Origin: Sebastes aleutianus
Taxonomy: Eukaryota > Chordata > Actinopteri > Perciformes > Sebastidae
Length of the DNA stretch: 64,000 bases
Direction: 5' to 3'
Assembly: GCA_916700875.1 (NCBI GenBank)
Contig: CAKAKS010000060.1
Span: forward strand, 5,764,334 to 5,828,333
Shown: piece by piece, positions 61,990-64,000 of the stretch
Layout: the number at the start of each line of letters is the position of its first letter
Numbering within the stretch: position 1 is the first letter of the stretch
The notes under the pieces: generated by a model
Database searches by the model: none
What the model was told of the DNA's origin: nothing
What the model saw: only the letters and a program-made list of their open reading frames with translations
Program-made: the position numbers and the translations under genes

Positions 61990-63156
61990 TTAAAGGGGAA
62001 CTATGCCCATTTTCAAAACTCATCCATGTTATTCTTATGGTCTAACATGAACAACTCTCCCAAATCCAAAAACTAGAGCGCTAAAACTCAAATTTGTGAT
62101 GTCATCGAGTATGAAGTCTGGAGCCGCTCCATAGACAATGAATTGGGAGAGATGACACTGAGAGCACCCAGGGGAATGTTCTGAGTATATGGGAACATTT
62201 TCTGTTTCACAACTGGGAGCAATACAATAGAATAAAGCTCATTTGGGTATAAACAAGAATTCAACATACAGTTAATCTCCCATTCACTGTCTATGGAGCA
62301 GATCTAGACTTTATACTTGATGTAGGGATGTCAAAGTTAGTGCCATAATAACGCGTTAAAGCAAATTTGTTTCAATGGCACTAATTTCTTTAACGCATTA
62401 ACGCAACTTGTGATTTTTAGATTGTAGCGGACTCAGTTTTAAAGCTAAAGTGAGGATACTGGCATCATATGAAACTACAAAACTGAAGGAATCCATTGGT
62501 ACCAAACATGTCATACTAGCTTGTTGGGAAGGGGGCTAAATAACGTTCCAAACTTACGCGAAATTTTGGCGAGGAAAGACTGGCATGGCTATTTTCAAAA
62601 GGGGTCCCTTGACCTCTGACCTCAAGATATGTGAATGAAAATGGGTTCTATGGGTACCCACGAGTCTCCCCTTTACAGACATGCCCACTTTATCACACTG
62701 ACAGCTGTTGTTGCCTGTTGGGCTGCAGTTTGCCATGTTGTGATTTGAGCATATTTTTTATGCTAAATGCAGTACCTGTGAGGGTTTCTGGACAATATCT
62801 GTCATTGTTCTGTGTTGTTAATTGATTTCCAATAATAAATATATAAATACATTTGCATAAAGGAAGCATATTTGCCCACTCCCATGTTGATATGAGTATT
62901 AAATACTTGAAAAAAATCTCCCTTTAAGGTACATTTTAAACAGATAAAAAATGTGCGATCAATTTTGCGATTAATCCCGATTAAATATTTGAATAGATTC
63001 AGCCCTAACTTGATGACATCACAAGTTTGAGACTTACTTCTCTGGTTTCTGGCTTTGAGAGAGAGGGTAGCTCATGTTCACAAATATTGATTGCACTTTC
63101 CTAGACCATGGAAATAACATATTAGAATTATTAATTTAGGTGGTGTTCCCCTTTAA
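61990..63156. mobile_element. TTAA-bounded element interrupted by a MITE
   Basis: TTAAAGGGGAAC (61990) and GTTCCCCTTTAA (63156) form a perfect 12-bp inverted repeat with TTAA at the borders, as in piggyBac-like elements. The interior is split by the hAT-like copy at 62323-63007. Without that insert it is about 475 bp and non-coding. Confidence 0.7.
62323..63007 (+). mobile_element. hAT-like MITE with perfect 8-bp TSD, nested
   Basis: It starts TAGGGATGTC and ends TTCAGCCCTA, flanked by the exact duplication ACTTGATG (62315-62322 and 63008-63015). It inserted into the TTAA-bounded element, so it is the younger of the two. DR1 lies at 62610-62622 on the minus strand. Confidence 0.9.
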
Positions 63157-64000
63157 AGAAACATGCTAACAACCAAGCCAGGTTTTATAAAAAAGAAAAA
63201 CGTAAAAATGTTGTTCTTAATCAATAGAGATGTTTCTCGACATCTCTGTGATCATGATGACTTGCACCGAGGCGTTCGTGCCCCTCCTCTGTTTTCTCAA
63301 TGGGCAGCGTAGAGTGGGCAGAAATTAATCTCGGTGCATAATAATGCCATTCACTCTCCCATCATGGCTGCCATGAAAGGTCATTTCCCTTTTTAATTTT
63401 TCCCATTGTGCCGGAAAAGTCAGATGGGCATGTTATAATTCGAATAAAGAGGGGGGAATCAGACAATCAGATAGGGACATTTGAAATGACATGACTTCCT
63501 GTTCAAAGCGATTAAAAGCAAATTTATTTAGTTTGAGACTGTCTACCCTTTAATCTCTTTGTAAATGCTCAGATAGTTCAGCATTCAAAAAGTTCTTTGT
63601 TATTCTTTGGCTTAAGTTTAAGCAGGTGTGATTATGATCTCCAACAGATAATTTTTAATCACCGGCGTGTGTGCATCTGAATGGGATGTGTAATGGCCGT
63701 TGCATAAAGAGAGAGTGAAGCCTTTTAATGAGGTGGGCTAACTCGGAACATGCCCACCTGCTTTGGTGATTCTATTGAAGCACCTCAGTGCCGTTTTCCC
63801 TTTTGCTGAGTAACAACAAAAGCCTTTACAATCTACATCCTTTAATTGAACTTTTTTTTTCCCCCTTGTCCCTGCATTTCATCTCCACTTTCGTAACTCA
63901 TGTCAAGTGCTGTCCGCGATTGCCCCCCCTGTTCTCTGATTGTCTTTCTGTCTGTAACGGCAGAGGAGCGTACAGAATGACTCACTATTAATCTGATAGC

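Larger units (their letters stand above)
59894..64000 (+). other. zfpm2: zfpm2 intron 3, beginning
   Basis: It starts with donor GTAAGA and continues beyond the window. No further coding exon of zfpm2 was found, so the zinc-finger exons lie downstream. Repeats are listed separately; 60700-61989 and 63157-64000 hold no recognised feature beyond a GA-rich run at about 61233-61290. Confidence 0.75.

Overview
The window is vertebrate genomic DNA, most likely from a percomorph-type teleost. It is AT-rich, full of CA/GT, GA and TA microsatellites and short non-autonomous DNA transposons with TAGGG...CCCTA ends, and has very little coding sequence. The only gene I can support is the 5' part of zfpm2 (FOG2, Friend of GATA 2) on the + strand. 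Three coding exons are joined by long introns: exon 1 (12808-12847), exon 2 (51763-51921) and exon 3 (59792-59893). All splice junctions are GT/AG and all three exons keep one reading frame, giving the first 100 residues. The rest of the protein, including all zinc fingers, lies beyond the window. Whether this is the zfpm2a or zfpm2b paralogue cannot be told from these exons.

Layout: 1-12253 is upstream non-coding DNA with hAT-like elements at 733-2303, 4480-5237, 7238-7958 and 10434-10946. 12254-12807 is the proximal promoter/5' leader, with a duplicated homeodomain-type motif, a GA/GT-rich leader and a 15-codon uORF. 12848-51762 is intron 1 (about 38.9 kb), containing further hAT-like copies, a nested tRNA-derived SINE, a CpG cluster near 14.7 kb, a run of GATA motifs at 15.2-15.4 kb and a CGG/G-rich block at 28.2-28.8 kb. 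51922-59791 is intron 2 and 59894-64000 is the start of intron 3.

Functionally, exon 1 encodes only the FOG-type repression motif (the NuRD-recruiting peptide), while exons 2 and 3 encode an acidic linker. Exons 2 and 3 are both multiples of three with matching phase, so each could be skipped in frame. The exon 2 acceptor is abutted by a (TG)18 tract and has almost no polypyrimidine tract, which makes regulated skipping plausible.

I saw no new protein system, CRISPR array, rRNA gene or functional tRNA gene. The most interesting signals are regulatory or structural. One hAT-like family scatters a perfect DR1 nuclear-receptor motif (AGGTCA-G-AGGTCA) at eight places around and inside zfpm2. Other signals are the GATA-motif cluster in an intron of a GATA-cofactor gene, the (TG)n splice acceptor, and several chimeric or internally duplicated transposons with intact 8-bp target-site duplications.
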